Shown here in pieces: positions 5,953-14,072 of a DNA stretch of 15,192 bases; within the stretch, counting starts at the first letter, position 1; each line of letters opens with the position of its first letter. The position numbers and the translations under genes are program-made. The notes beneath the pieces were generated by a model. It was given only the letters and a program-made list of their open reading frames with translations, was not told where the DNA came from and ran no database searches. Location: positions 1 through 15,192 of the forward strand of contig SVQJ01000026.1 in NCBI GenBank assembly GCA_015065395.1. The letters run 5' to 3'. This DNA comes from Oscillospiraceae bacterium (lineage in GTDB: Bacteria; Bacillota; Clostridia; Oscillospirales; CAG-272).

Positions 5953-8370
5953 ATGAATTCAAAATTTACAAAAAAATCACAGCGTGCCCTGGATCTTTCA
6001 TTGAGCCTGGCCCGCGAAATGGGGCACACATACGTTGGGAGCGAGCATTTGCTTTTAGGTGTACTCTCCGTTGAGGACAGCGTTGGCTTTCGCATCCTCT
6101 CCTCCTCCGGAGTGGAATATACCGCAGTGCGCCAGCTAATCATATCCACCCAAGGATCGGGAAGCCCCTCCAATACTCAGGCATCGGATATGACCCCGAT
6201 GCTGAAAAGGATAATTGAAGAAAGTGCAGCCACGGCAGCGCGCCTGTGCCACAGCAGTATAGGCACAGAGCATATCCTTTGGGCGATGGTCAACGAAGGG
6301 GATTCCTTCGCCTTCAAAACAATAAAAAGCTCGGGCGGCTCTGTGGGCGACATAAAAAACGAGCTTTCCAGATTATTCGGAATGAGCACGGCATCAACAG
6401 GCACCCAAAGCTCCAAAAGAGATAGCTCAAAGATCCCAAACTGTCCTACCCTTTCCCGATTTGCAACCGATCTGTGCCGCTGTGCACGAGAGGGAAAGAT
6501 AGATCCCATCATCGGAAGAGAGGAGGAAACGGAGAGGATAATCCGTATACTGTCAAGGAGAACGAAAAATAATCCCTGCCTTATAGGAGAGCCAGGTGTC
6601 GGAAAGACCGCGGTGGTAGAGGGACTGTGCCTTGGTATTGCAAACGGCACAGTCCCCGAAAGCCTGCGGCACAAAACCATCGCATCCCTTGATATCTCCG
6701 CCATGGTTGCAGGAGCGAAATACAGGGGTGAATTTGAGGAACGGATGAAAAATGTTATGGATGAGGTTTTGAAAAATCCGGGGATAATCCTTTTCGTTGA
6801 TGAAATACACACCCTCATAGGAGCCGGCGGCGCAGAGGGGGCAATGGATGCTGCAAATATAATAAAGCCGGCCCTTGCAAGGGGTTCATTGCAAATGATC
6901 GGTGCCACCACCATAGATGAATACAGAAAGCATATAGAAAAGGATGCAGCCCTCGAGCGGCGTTTCCAATCGGTTACCGTTAAAGAGCCTACAGGAGCGC
7001 AAACTATAGAGATACTGAAAGGGCTCCGTGAAAAATACGAGCTTCATCACGGGCTGAAAATACTGGACAGCGCAATAGAAGCCGCAGTGACCCTTTCGCA
7101 AAGATATATCCCGGACAGGTTTCTACCTGACAAAGCCATAGATCTTATGGACGAAGCCGCCTCTAAAAAAAGGATCATGAACGCCACCCCCTCCAAGGAA
7201 GTGCTGAATATGGAAAATGAAGCAAAGCTTATGAGCAGGAATAAGGAGGAGGCGATAATAGACGAGGATTACGAAAAGGCGGCAGATTTCCGCGACAGGG
7301 AAAAGGCACTTTTGGAGAGGGCGGCTGAAATGAAGCTTTGCAAAAAAAAAGATGATTTTGCAAACGTGGGCAGTGAGGATATCGAGGATATAGTCACCGC
7401 CTGGACAGGCATCCCCGTGAGAACCAACCTTTCCAAGGAAAGCGAAAGACTTTTGAATTTGGAAAAACTGCTTTCCGAAAGGGTCATAGGCCAGGACAAG
7501 GCGGCAAATGCCATAGCAAAGGCTGTTCGCCGCGGCAGAACGGGGCTTAAAGACCCAACGCGCCCCGTGGGCTCCTTTATTTTTATCGGCCCAACGGGAG
7601 TGGGAAAGACACGGATGGCAAAGGAGCTTTCTGCGATCATGTTCCAAAGCGAAAGCTCTCTGATAAGGCTTGATATGTCGGAATATATGGAAAAACACTC
7701 GGTTTCAAAGCTTATCGGCTCTCCCCCGGGATATATAGGCTACGGCGACGGGGGCCAGCTGACGGAAAGAGTGCGCCGCGCACCGTACAGCGTCGTGCTT
7801 TTCGATGAAATAGAAAAGGCACACATCGATGTTTTCAATATACTGCTCCAGATACTTGATGAGGGCGTTCTCACAGATTCCCTTGGGAGAAAGGTAGACT
7901 TCAAGAATACAGTTATAATAATGACATCAAACGCAGGTGCCCAAAGCCTTCTGAAAAGCAATCCTTTAGGATTTCTGGAAAAGGAAGAAGGGGAATCGGG
8001 GCAAAGTAAAGCAAAGGACGCATTGAAAAAGGTCTTTTCCCCGGAATTTCTAAACAGGATAGACGAAATAATAGTTTTTAATGCCCTGACCAGAGCTGAT
8101 ATACGAAAAATCGCCGCGCTGATGCTTAACGATACAAGTAAAAGGATCGGTAAGAGCGGCATAGAGATAGAATTCTCCGATGAAGTTCTTGACAGTATAG
8201 CCGCCATAGGTTTCGATCCACAAAACGGAGCAAGGCCGCTGAAACGGACGATAGTCAACAAAATAGAGGATAGCCTTGCAAAAGAGATCCTCTCGGGTAA
8301 GGTCCAAAAAGGAGATAGGATCATAGCAAAGAGCATAGATGAAGAAATAGTATACGAAAAAGCTAATTAA
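5953..8370 (+). CDS. clpC: ClpC-type AAA+ unfoldase of the Clp protease
   Basis: This 805-residue Hsp100 ATPase unfolds substrates and feeds them to ClpP. Two Clp_N repeats occupy about residues 1-145. The first AAA+ module has Walker A GEPGVGKT (212-219) and Walker B ILFVDE (279-284). A middle UVR-like segment (about 420-458), characteristic of ClpC rather than ClpB, is followed by the second module with GPTGVGKT (546-553) and VVLFDEIEKAH. An LGF tripeptide at 672-674 is in the position of the ClpP-docking loop. AAAGGA at 5939-5944 sits 8 bases before the ATG. In many Bacillota the gene lies in ctsR-mcsA-mcsB-clpC; here it stands alone and no tandem GGTCAAA CtsR site is visible upstream. A weak possible promoter is TTTACT-N15-TAAAAT (5891-5917). 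ClpE is less likely, since there is no N-terminal zinc finger. Confidence 0.93.
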   Translation: MNSKFTKKSQRALDLSLSLAREMGHTYVGSEHLLLGVLSVEDSVGFRILSSSGVEYTAVRQLIISTQGSGSPSNTQASDMTPMLKRIIEESAATAARLCHSSIGTEHILWAMVNEGDSFAFKTIKSSGGSVGDIKNELSRLFGMSTASTGTQSSKRDSSKIPNCPTLSRFATDLCRCAREGKIDPIIGREEETERIIRILSRRTKNNPCLIGEPGVGKTAVVEGLCLGIANGTVPESLRHKTIASLDISAMVAGAKYRGEFEERMKNVMDEVLKNPGIILFVDEIHTLIGAGGAEGAMDAANIIKPALARGSLQMIGATTIDEYRKHIEKDAALERRFQSVTVKEPTGAQTIEILKGLREKYELHHGLKILDSAIEAAVTLSQRYIPDRFLPDKAIDLMDEAASKKRIMNATPSKEVLNMENEAKLMSRNKEEAIIDEDYEKAADFRDREKALLERAAEMKLCKKKDDFANVGSEDIEDIVTAWTGIPVRTNLSKESERLLNLEKLLSERVIGQDKAANAIAKAVRRGRTGLKDPTRPVGSFIFIGPTGVGKTRMAKELSAIMFQSESSLIRLDMSEYMEKHSVSKLIGSPPGYIGYGDGGQLTERVRRAPYSVVLFDEIEKAHIDVFNILLQILDEGVLTDSLGRKVDFKNTVIIMTSNAGAQSLLKSNPLGFLEKEEGESGQSKAKDALKKVFSPEFLNRIDEIIVFNALTRADIRKIAALMLNDTSKRIGKSGIEIEFSDEVLDSIAAIGFDPQNGARPLKRTIVNKIEDSLAKEILSGKVQKGDRIIAKSIDEEIVYEKAN

Positions 8371-8413
8371 CGCCGCAAATCCAAAAACGTTCAAATCACG
8401 GTTTATAAAAGAG

Positions 8414-8528
8414 AAACGGTCGCTTTTTTGGAAAAAATCTCTGCAAAAAACTTTAAGTATGGGTTTAGCTAAAGTTTGCAAGGCAAAAGGCGTCGCCAAA
8501 GCAGGGCTTTGCTTTCAAGGAAAGAACG
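8414..8528. repeat. Hairpin-rich intergenic repeat, short copy
   Basis: Positions 8414-8503 match 1957-2046 without gaps at about 82 of 90 positions, and 8512-8528 match 2200-2216 exactly. About 150 bases of the long copy, including its large hairpin, are missing. A residual hairpin CAAAGC/GCTTTG (8497-8502/8506-8511) remains at the junction. It lies 43 bases after the clpC stop and accounts for much of the 244-base gap before the next gene. No terminator with a T tract was seen after clpC. Confidence 0.75.
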
Positions 8529-8614
8529 CCTGATCTGCATAACCGTGTATTTCAAAGCCGAAACGGGGAATAATACTTACAAGCTCTGAATGAGTTTGGA
8601 AAGGATATCATCGA

Positions 8615-8803
8615 ATGGACAGAAAAAGAGAATTTCCCGAAAGAAAAAAGGGCGAGAATATTTTTGAAGAGGTTACGAAGGCTGAGGCCGTGAGCCTTTA
8701 TCCTGACAATCAGTTGGACGAAGGCATGATTCCCCGTTCAAAGGCTGAAAGCCGTGCCGGTCTTGATTTTGACGGAATGAACGAAAAAAGCAAAGAAGAA
8801 TAA
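8615..8803 (+). CDS. Small charged hypothetical protein (62 aa)
   Basis: I do not recognise this protein. It has 62 residues, 28 of them charged (16 acidic, 12 basic), and no hydrophobic stretch, cysteine or signal peptide, so it is probably a soluble, largely unstructured cytoplasmic protein. It begins MDRKREFPERKKG and ends in a Lys/Glu-rich tail. Support for it being real is a good AAAGGA ribosome site (8600-8605) 9 bases before the ATG, and a strong terminator 36 bases after the stop. It follows clpC by 244 bases with the short repeat copy between, so it may have its own promoter. None was identified with confidence. Confidence 0.6.
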   Translation: MDRKREFPERKKGENIFEEVTKAEAVSLYPDNQLDEGMIPRSKAESRAGLDFDGMNEKSKEE

Positions 8804-8838
8804 TATAACAGCCCGTTGCACAAAAGTCAGAAACAGGT

Positions 8839-8885
8839 AAAAAAGACTGATAAAAGCTAAGTTTGCGCTTTTATCAGTCTTTTTC
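8839..8885. terminator. Bidirectional terminator between the 62-aa gene and rsgA
   Basis: GACTGATAAAAGC (8845-8857) pairs perfectly with 8867-8879 across a 9-base loop. It is flanked by an A run on the left (8839-8844) and a T run on the right (8880-8884), so it works as a terminator on both strands. It sits between convergent genes and ends the prpC-prkC-rsgA operon directly after rsgA. Confidence 0.85.
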
Positions 8886-8890
8886 AATGC

Positions 8891-9856
8891 TCATTTATTC
8901 TTTTTCCAGGGGGGATTCTTGTTGATCTCCTCCAGCATTGCCATATAGCTTTCATGGCGCGAGGACGATATTTCTCCGCCTCTTATCTTTTCCAGGACCT
9001 TGCAGCCCTCTTCCTTGGTATGGGTGCATTTTGTATATCTGCATTCGCCCATAAGGGGTGCAAACTCTCTGAAGGTATACGGCAGGTTTTCCTTATCCGT
9101 AAAATTGAATTTGGCAAAATCCAGCATTGAAAAGCCCGGGGTATCTGCAATGTGCAAAGTGCTCTCGCCGATCGTCAGCGGATAAAGTTCCGCATGGCGC
9201 GTGGTATGCTTTCCCCTTTGAATTTTCCTGCTCACCTCACCCGTTTTCAGAGAAAGATCGGGGAAAAGCTTTGCCATCAATGTGGATTTTCCCGCTCCGG
9301 AAACTCCGGCAAAGGCGGCGATCATGTGATTTCTGCTTTCCCTCTCCATATACGAATACAAATCAGAAACTCCCTCTCCCGTCACAGACGATATCTGAAA
9401 AACAAAGAAAGCTCCCTTTTCATATATATCTGCAATGATACGCGCTTCGCTTTCATCAATATCCGTTTTCGTGATAACGATGACCGGCTCTATGTTTTTA
9501 TCCTCTGCGGCCGATATCAGCTTATCCGCCGTGATAAGATCAGGCTTCGGCCTTGCAGCAGGTATGAAAACGAAAAGATGAGTGAGATTTGCTATTGCGG
9601 GACGGATAAGCGAATTGATCCTTTCCTCTATTTCGTCTATAACGAATTCTCCGTCCTCGCCGCTTTCCGTTACCCTTTTGCAAATGACCCTATCCCCCGG
9701 CAGAGGAGTTATACCGTCATGTCTGAAAATCCCCCTTGCACGCAGAAGGAGCGTTCCGTCATCTCCGACAGTGACATTATCACGGGAAAGAGGGCGTACC
9801 GTATAAAGGCCGCCCACTCCCTTTGTTATTATTCCTTCAAACTGTTTTTCATTCAT
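8891..9856 (-). CDS. rsgA: Ribosome small-subunit-dependent GTPase RsgA
   Basis: This 321-residue cytoplasmic GTPase acts in late 30S subunit maturation. An N-terminal OB-fold precedes a circularly permuted GTPase domain: the G4 motif ITKTD (128-132) comes before G1 GVSGAGKS (184-191) and G3 DTPG (238-241), the order that defines the YlqF/YjeQ group. The C-terminal zinc site is C272, C277, H279 and C285, in the typical CX4CXHX5C spacing. Its ATG overlaps the prkC stop as ATGA (9853-9856), with no strong ribosome site, indicating translational coupling. B. subtilis has the same prpC-prkC-rsgA (cpgA) order, and its RsgA is a PrkC substrate. In B. subtilis rpe and thiN follow; here the operon ends at the terminator at 8839-8885. 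Confidence 0.96.
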   Translation of the reverse strand: MNEKQFEGIITKGVGGLYTVRPLSRDNVTVGDDGTLLLRARGIFRHDGITPLPGDRVICKRVTESGEDGEFVIDEIEERINSLIRPAIANLTHLFVFIPAARPKPDLITADKLISAAEDKNIEPVIVITKTDIDESEARIIADIYEKGAFFVFQISSVTGEGVSDLYSYMERESRNHMIAAFAGVSGAGKSTLMAKLFPDLSLKTGEVSRKIQRGKHTTRHAELYPLTIGESTLHIADTPGFSMLDFAKFNFTDKENLPYTFREFAPLMGECRYTKCTHTKEEGCKVLEKIRGGEISSSRHESYMAMLEEINKNPPWKKNK

Positions 9857-11778
9857 ATCTGAGAATTATCAACGGGAACAGCTTCCCCTGTATCTGCAGT
9901 GGTATCGTCAGAAGCGGTGGTATCAGCATCCGCGGTGCCTGCGTCTGTGGTATCGGAGCCTGTAGTATCGGAGGATGTGGTATCATCACCCTCGGTGTCC
10001 TCACCATCGCCGCCAAGTCCTGCGGAATCCCCTGTTGTATCCTCCGTTGTATCCTCAGGAGGAGCCGTGGTGTCCTCAGGTGGCTCAGTGGTATCATCCT
10101 CTGCCTTTGTTGTTCCGTCGGGATTCAAGGGGTCATAATCGGGGCCGCCGCTGACGGTGAAGCCAATGCGCGTATTCTCCACGACCTTTTTATCCTTCTC
10201 AACAGTCTGAGCTATAACCGTTCCCCTTTCAGCCTCATCTGCCACATAGGTAACATTTCCCAGAATAAGCTCAAGCTCGATAAGCTTTTTCATGACCTGC
10301 TTTTCAGTCATGCCGACAAAATTCGGAACCTCTATCTTTCCGTCCTCCGCCCCGTCGCAAACGTAAATGGTGACCATATCTCCCATGCTCACGCTGGTTC
10401 CCGCCTCGGGGAAGGTGCCGATAACCTGACCTGAGAAATGCTTGCTGTCCTTTTTATATTCCACAGCATACTTAAGCCCCAGATTACGAAGCTCCTTTAT
10501 AGCTGCTTTATATTTGTAATCGGAAAGGTCGGGCATATCAAATGTCTCATTGCCCTTGCATATAGTAAGCGTGAGAGCAACCTTCACCTTCTTGGATGCT
10601 CCTGCCTTGGGGGTCTGCTCGATTATCACTCCGGGATCATACTCATCGGAAAATTCATATACCGTTTCAAGAGTATATTTATCCGAGCTCATAAGAGCCC
10701 TTTCAAGCTCCTCATCAAAGATCTTGCCCTCAAAAGCATCCACCTCTATGGTGACCGTCTTTTTAGACATAGCATCTCCCACCTTGCCGAGAACATAAGC
10801 AGCACCTATGGACAGGATGATGAAAAATGCCAGGGTTACCGCGGAAAGTATAGGAAACAGAGGGCCTCCTCCCGTAAGAAGAGAAAGCACGCTTTTGGGC
10901 TCATTTCCATCCTTCTTTTTGGGGATCTTGAAGATTATATTGGGATTTTCCTTTAAGCGGCGAAGCTGACGGAGCATCTCCTCCGCATTCTGATATCGGT
11001 ATTCCGGTTCCTTTTCCATGGCAACGCCGATAATCTGCTCAAGGCCCTTGGGAATATCGGGATTGATCTCGCTGGGAGCCCTTGCTATATCGTTTATCTG
11101 CATCATGGCAACAGATACCGGGCTGTCTGCCATAAAAGGAAGCTCCCCGGTTGCCATTTCATACATCATCGTACCCAGAGAATAAAGGTCGCTCCTGTGG
11201 TCGATAGTGCGCCCGCTTGCCTGCTCGGGACTTATATAATATACGGTTCCGATAGCCTTATCTGTAACCGTGACCGTTTCCGCGTTGGGAAGCTTTGCTA
11301 TTCCGAAATCAGTAACCTTTATTATGCCGCTTTTCAGAAGCATTATATTCTGAGGCTTTATATCTCTGTGAACAATACCCTTGGAATGGGCATGGCTGAG
11401 AGCAGAAAGTATCTGTTCGGTATAGCTGATTATCTCACGGAGAGTAAGACGTCCGCGCTTTGACATATAGTTGCGGAGAGTGATTCCCTCCACATATTCC
11501 ATAACGATATATTTGATGTCCTCACCCACGTTGACATCGTATATGCTTACGATGTTTTTGTGAGACATCATGGCAACCGCCTTTGATTCATTGACAAAGC
11601 GCTTTACGCTTTCCTCATCATCGGCGATATCCTCCTTGAGCATCTTTACGGCAACGGTCTTGTTCGTCAGCAGGTCGAAAGCCTTGAAAACCACCGCCAT
11701 TCCGCCAACGCCGATGATCTGCTCTATCCTGTATCTACCGTCGAAAACGGTACCTACATACTTTTCGTATATTTCCAT
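9853..11778 (-). CDS. prkC: PASTA-domain Ser/Thr protein kinase PrkC
   Basis: This 641-residue bitopic membrane kinase has a cytoplasmic Hanks-type kinase domain (about 1-275) with GVGGMAVVFKA, K45, HRDIKPQN (catalytic D139), DFG (157-159) and a Thr-rich activation loop (ETVTVTDKAIGTVYYISPEQ). A basic linker and one membrane helix (about 306-331) lead to three PASTA units (about 342-409, 412-476, 481-545), which bind muropeptides or lipid II in known homologues. An unusual tail (546-641) follows, rich in Asp, Thr, Glu and Gly, with a single Lys and no Arg. The family controls growth, cell-wall synthesis and, in B. subtilis, spore germination. The ATG at 11778 has only a weak GGTGA upstream. 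The gene is flanked by its phosphatase prpC (74-base gap) and overlaps rsgA by 4 bases. It was probably an ancestral three-gene operon. Confidence 0.95.
   Translation of the reverse strand: MEIYEKYVGTVFDGRYRIEQIIGVGGMAVVFKAFDLLTNKTVAVKMLKEDIADDEESVKRFVNESKAVAMMSHKNIVSIYDVNVGEDIKYIVMEYVEGITLRNYMSKRGRLTLREIISYTEQILSALSHAHSKGIVHRDIKPQNIMLLKSGIIKVTDFGIAKLPNAETVTVTDKAIGTVYYISPEQASGRTIDHRSDLYSLGTMMYEMATGELPFMADSPVSVAMMQINDIARAPSEINPDIPKGLEQIIGVAMEKEPEYRYQNAEEMLRQLRRLKENPNIIFKIPKKKDGNEPKSVLSLLTGGGPLFPILSAVTLAFFIILSIGAAYVLGKVGDAMSKKTVTIEVDAFEGKIFDEELERALMSSDKYTLETVYEFSDEYDPGVIIEQTPKAGASKKVKVALTLTICKGNETFDMPDLSDYKYKAAIKELRNLGLKYAVEYKKDSKHFSGQVIGTFPEAGTSVSMGDMVTIYVCDGAEDGKIEVPNFVGMTEKQVMKKLIELELILGNVTYVADEAERGTVIAQTVEKDKKVVENTRIGFTVSGGPDYDPLNPDGTTKAEDDTTEPPEDTTAPPEDTTEDTTGDSAGLGGDGEDTEGDDTTSSDTTGSDTTDAGTADADTTASDDTTADTGEAVPVDNSQI
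9857..10140 (-). repeat. Low-complexity Asp/Thr repeat region inside prkC
   Basis: The last 96 codons of prkC are built from imperfect repeats of D-T-T units (EDTT, DDTT, SDTT, ADTT), seen on the plus strand as recurring GTGGTATC-like octamers. Such tracts are prone to slippage and length change. The frame stays open through the whole tract to the ATGA overlap with rsgA. Confidence 0.8.
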
Positions 11779-11852
11779 ACTGTCACCATGCTTTCTTTGA
11801 AAATAACAGTGAAAGTGATAGCATTTCTGCTTATGCTTATTTATTCACCGCA

Positions 11853-12647
11853 TCAAACGGTTATGATAACCGCTGTTATGTTATCGCTTCCGCCGCCCTC
11901 ATTTGCCATATCAATAAGCAGATCCGCAATATGACCGAGCTGTCTGTCATTGTCAACGGCGCAGGCGTGCTTAACAATATCCGCTATCTCCTCGGGAGAA
12001 ACGTGATTGGTAAGTCCGTCAGAGCAAAGAAGGGCTACATGATCCTGTGCACAGCCGGGGGCTGCAGCAGGCAGACGGGTGAGATAGATATCCGCCTCAA
12101 CAGAGGGATCCGTGCCTACGGCTCTCGTTATGATATTTCTGTTTATGGACTGCTTTGCTTCCTCAAGGGTCATTTTCCCGTTATCCACAAGATACTGGAC
12201 GTAAGAATGATCCTTCGTTATCTGCTGATGTATCCCGTTTCTGATAAGATACATTCTGCTGTCGCCTACATTGACCGTGAAAAGAGTTCTCATGCAGACA
12301 AGGGTAGCAACAAGAGTCGTCCCCATGCCCGAGAGAGAGACCTCCTCCTCAGCCATATCAAAAACTGCTTTGTTCGCCTGATCCACGGCATCTGCCAGAA
12401 CCTTTCTTATGATCCGCTCATCGGTTCTCGTCAGCTTTTCACCGGGGGTGAACCCTTCGGCAAAGTCAGTAACACAGTCAACAAAGCTTTTGCAGGCAAC
12501 GCTGGAAGCAATACCGCCGCCGGCGGCACCGCCCATTCCGTCGCAAACGACGCAGAGCATCATACCGTTTTCATAGTATTCGCAAAAAAAGGTGTCTTGA
12601 TTTACTTTTCTTTTCTTTCCTATATCGGTCCTACCGCTGCAAAGCAT
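11853..12647 (-). CDS. prpC: PP2C-type Ser/Thr protein phosphatase PrpC
   Basis: This 264-residue soluble metal-dependent phosphatase reverses PrkC phosphorylation. All PP2C signature motifs are present: RTDIGKKRKVNQD (metal ligand D18), VCDGMGG (34-40), SGMGTTL, VNVGDSR, LLCSDGLTN and GGSDNIT. Its length is typical of bacterial stand-alone PP2C enzymes. A strong GGAGG lies 9 bases before the ATG, and a canonical sigma-A promoter is at 12697-12725. It is the first gene of prpC-prkC-rsgA, the usual Bacillota order. The 74-base gap to prkC holds no clear terminator. It is divergent from hprK. Confidence 0.96.
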   Translation of the reverse strand: MLCSGRTDIGKKRKVNQDTFFCEYYENGMMLCVVCDGMGGAAGGGIASSVACKSFVDCVTDFAEGFTPGEKLTRTDERIIRKVLADAVDQANKAVFDMAEEEVSLSGMGTTLVATLVCMRTLFTVNVGDSRMYLIRNGIHQQITKDHSYVQYLVDNGKMTLEEAKQSINRNIITRAVGTDPSVEADIYLTRLPAAAPGCAQDHVALLCSDGLTNHVSPEEIADIVKHACAVDNDRQLGHIADLLIDMANEGGGSDNITAVIITV

Positions 12648-12696
12648 CTGACGTATCCTCCTTCTTTTTTTGATCGAAGATAAAAATATACACTTT

Positions 12697-12725
12697 ATTA
12701 TACTCTATTTTTGCACCTTTGTAAA
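12697..12725 (-). promoter_or_regulatory. Sigma-A promoter of the prpC-prkC-rsgA operon
   Basis: On the minus strand TTTACA (12720-12725) and a perfect TATAAT (12697-12702) are spaced by 17 bases. The -10 is about 50 bases upstream of the prpC start. The surroundings are A/T-rich. Confidence 0.8.
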
Positions 12726-12779
12726 TAACTTTTGTAATATTTACCTTTCTGTTAAAACTACCGTTGCCGATTTATGCTC

Positions 12780-12808
12780 TTGCAATCCGCAAAATGCTGT
12801 GCTATACT
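12780..12808 (+). promoter_or_regulatory. Sigma-A promoter of hprK
   Basis: TTGCAA (12780-12785) and TATACT (12803-12808) are spaced by 17 bases. The -10 is preceded by TGC, making an extended -10. It lies 38 bases before the hprK ATG, and its -35 is about 55 bases from the -35 of the divergent prpC promoter. Confidence 0.82.
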
Positions 12809-12846
12809 GAACATATACAGATAAAAACGAAAGGCATGGTGCAATC

Positions 12847-13794
12847 ATGGCAAGTGTTACCCTTCAGGCTATTATCAATGAGCTGAAGCTTAATGTACTT
12901 TTCTCCCCCGTAGATCCTTCAAACATCCGCATCAACAGAAATAAGATCAACCGTCCTGCCCTTCCCCTGACCGGCTTTTTTGAATGCTTTGATTCAGACC
13001 GTATTCAGGTAGTGGGAACCACGGAATACAGATACCTTGCAAGCCTTCCCGACGATGTTCGAAAGGAGCATATCCGCCGTCTTTTTGAGCGCCGCCCCCC
13101 TGCACTTATCTACACCCACGGAAACCCCATCGACAACGTGGTCATGGATGCTGCAAAGGAGTTTGAGGTGCCCCTTCTCTGGACGGACGGAAACACCGGC
13201 GAATTCACCGCAGCTCTCATCGCCTTTCTCGATCTGAAGCTTGCCCCCACGATCACTCGCCACGGCGTTCTCGTTGAGGTATACGGTGAGGGTATTCTCA
13301 TCGTGGGCGATTCCGGAGTAGGTAAAAGTGAGACCGCCATCGAGCTTATCAAAAGAGGTCACAGACTTATTGCAGACGATGCGGTGGAGCTTCGCCGCGT
13401 TTCGGCAAAGACAATAGTCGGCTCCGCTCCCGAGCTTATCCGCCACTATATCGAGCTTCGCGGCATCGGCATCATCGATGTGCGCAGGATATTCGGTATG
13501 GGTGCGGTAAAGGATACGGAAAAGGTCAACCTTGTGGTTGAATTTGAGCCCTGGGAAGCTGGTAAGATGTACGAGCGCCTGGGTATCGACGAAAATTATA
13601 CAGAGATCATGGGAATTCGTATTCCCTCACTCACAGTCCCCATAAAGCCCGGACGTAACCTTGCGGTCATCCTTGAGATCGCCGCAATGAATAACCGCCA
13701 GAAGAGAATGGGCTATAACACTGCCCAGGAATTCAACCAGAAGCTCATGGAGCAGATGGAAGCACAGATGGCAGAAATGGAATTGGAAATGTAA
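12847..13794 (+). CDS. hprK: HPr kinase/phosphorylase
   Basis: This 315-residue cytoplasmic bifunctional enzyme phosphorylates Ser46 of the PTS protein HPr (and Crh), and removes that phosphate, to drive CcpA-dependent carbon catabolite control. The N-terminal half lacks catalytic motifs, as usual. The C-terminal half has H139 (RHGVLVEVYG), Walker A GDSGVGKS (154-161), the acidic pair in LIADDAVELRR (177-178) and the family signature around MGIRIPSLTVPIKPGRNLAVILEIAAMNNR. The length matches the family. A GAAAGG at 12829-12834 is 12 bases from the ATG, a rather long spacing; an ATG at 12836 is in another frame. It has its own promoter and ends at the terminator at 13974-14023. The final residues are an unusual Met/Glu/Gln-rich helix (MEQMEAQMAEMELEM), which could be a short coiled coil. 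Confidence 0.97.
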   Translation: MASVTLQAIINELKLNVLFSPVDPSNIRINRNKINRPALPLTGFFECFDSDRIQVVGTTEYRYLASLPDDVRKEHIRRLFERRPPALIYTHGNPIDNVVMDAAKEFEVPLLWTDGNTGEFTAALIAFLDLKLAPTITRHGVLVEVYGEGILIVGDSGVGKSETAIELIKRGHRLIADDAVELRRVSAKTIVGSAPELIRHYIELRGIGIIDVRRIFGMGAVKDTEKVNLVVEFEPWEAGKMYERLGIDENYTEIMGIRIPSLTVPIKPGRNLAVILEIAAMNNRQKRMGYNTAQEFNQKLMEQMEAQMAEMELEM

Positions 13795-13973
13795 CGCAAA
13801 AGGCTGCAGCACGATTTTTCCGATAATATAAAAAAATCAAAAGGGAAAAGGGTGCCAATACTTTATGCTCTCAAAAATTACTGCAACATTCATAGTTCTT
13901 TTTTGGAACTAAATTGCAAGAAAATTGTTCATATATAGGTAAATCCCCACTTAAAGCCAAACATATTCACAAC

Positions 13974-14023
13974 AAAACAGCCCCCCTGTGAAAGCACTTT
14001 CAGCTTTCACAGGGGGCTGTTTT
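13974..14023. terminator. Bidirectional terminator between hprK and infB
   Basis: CAGCCCCCCTGTGAAAGC pairs with GCTTTCACAGGGGGCTG at 14003-14019 over a 7-base loop, with one bulged C on the left arm. It is flanked by AAAA on the left and TTTT on the right. It can stop hprK transcription from the left and infB transcription from the right (50 bases after the infB stop). The 179 bases between the hprK stop and this hairpin hold only A/T-rich sequence and a minor AGTTC/GAACT inverted repeat. Confidence 0.88.
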
Positions 14024-14072
14024 ACTGATCATATTATTATAGTATCATAGAGAGAAGAAATCCTGCCTCGTT

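Noticed and set aside
6177..8336. Minus-strand ORFs inside clpC (6177-6914, 7123-7698, 7269-7640, 7740-8336)
   Set aside because: They lie wholly within the conserved ClpC coding frame, have no recognisable domains and no suitable promoters or ribosome sites.
9152..10434. Long plus-strand ORFs (9152-9862, 9823-10434, 9899-10138) opposite rsgA and prkC
   Set aside because: They are antisense shadows of two well-defined genes. Their composition (Ser/Val- or Cys/Gly-rich) simply reflects the complementary strand of the Asp/Thr repeat tract, and no ribosome sites precede them.
13795..13973. Small RNA or short gene between hprK and its terminator
   Set aside because: The sequence is A/T-rich with only a 5-6 bp inverted repeat (AGTTC/GAACT), no promoter of quality and no supported ORF.
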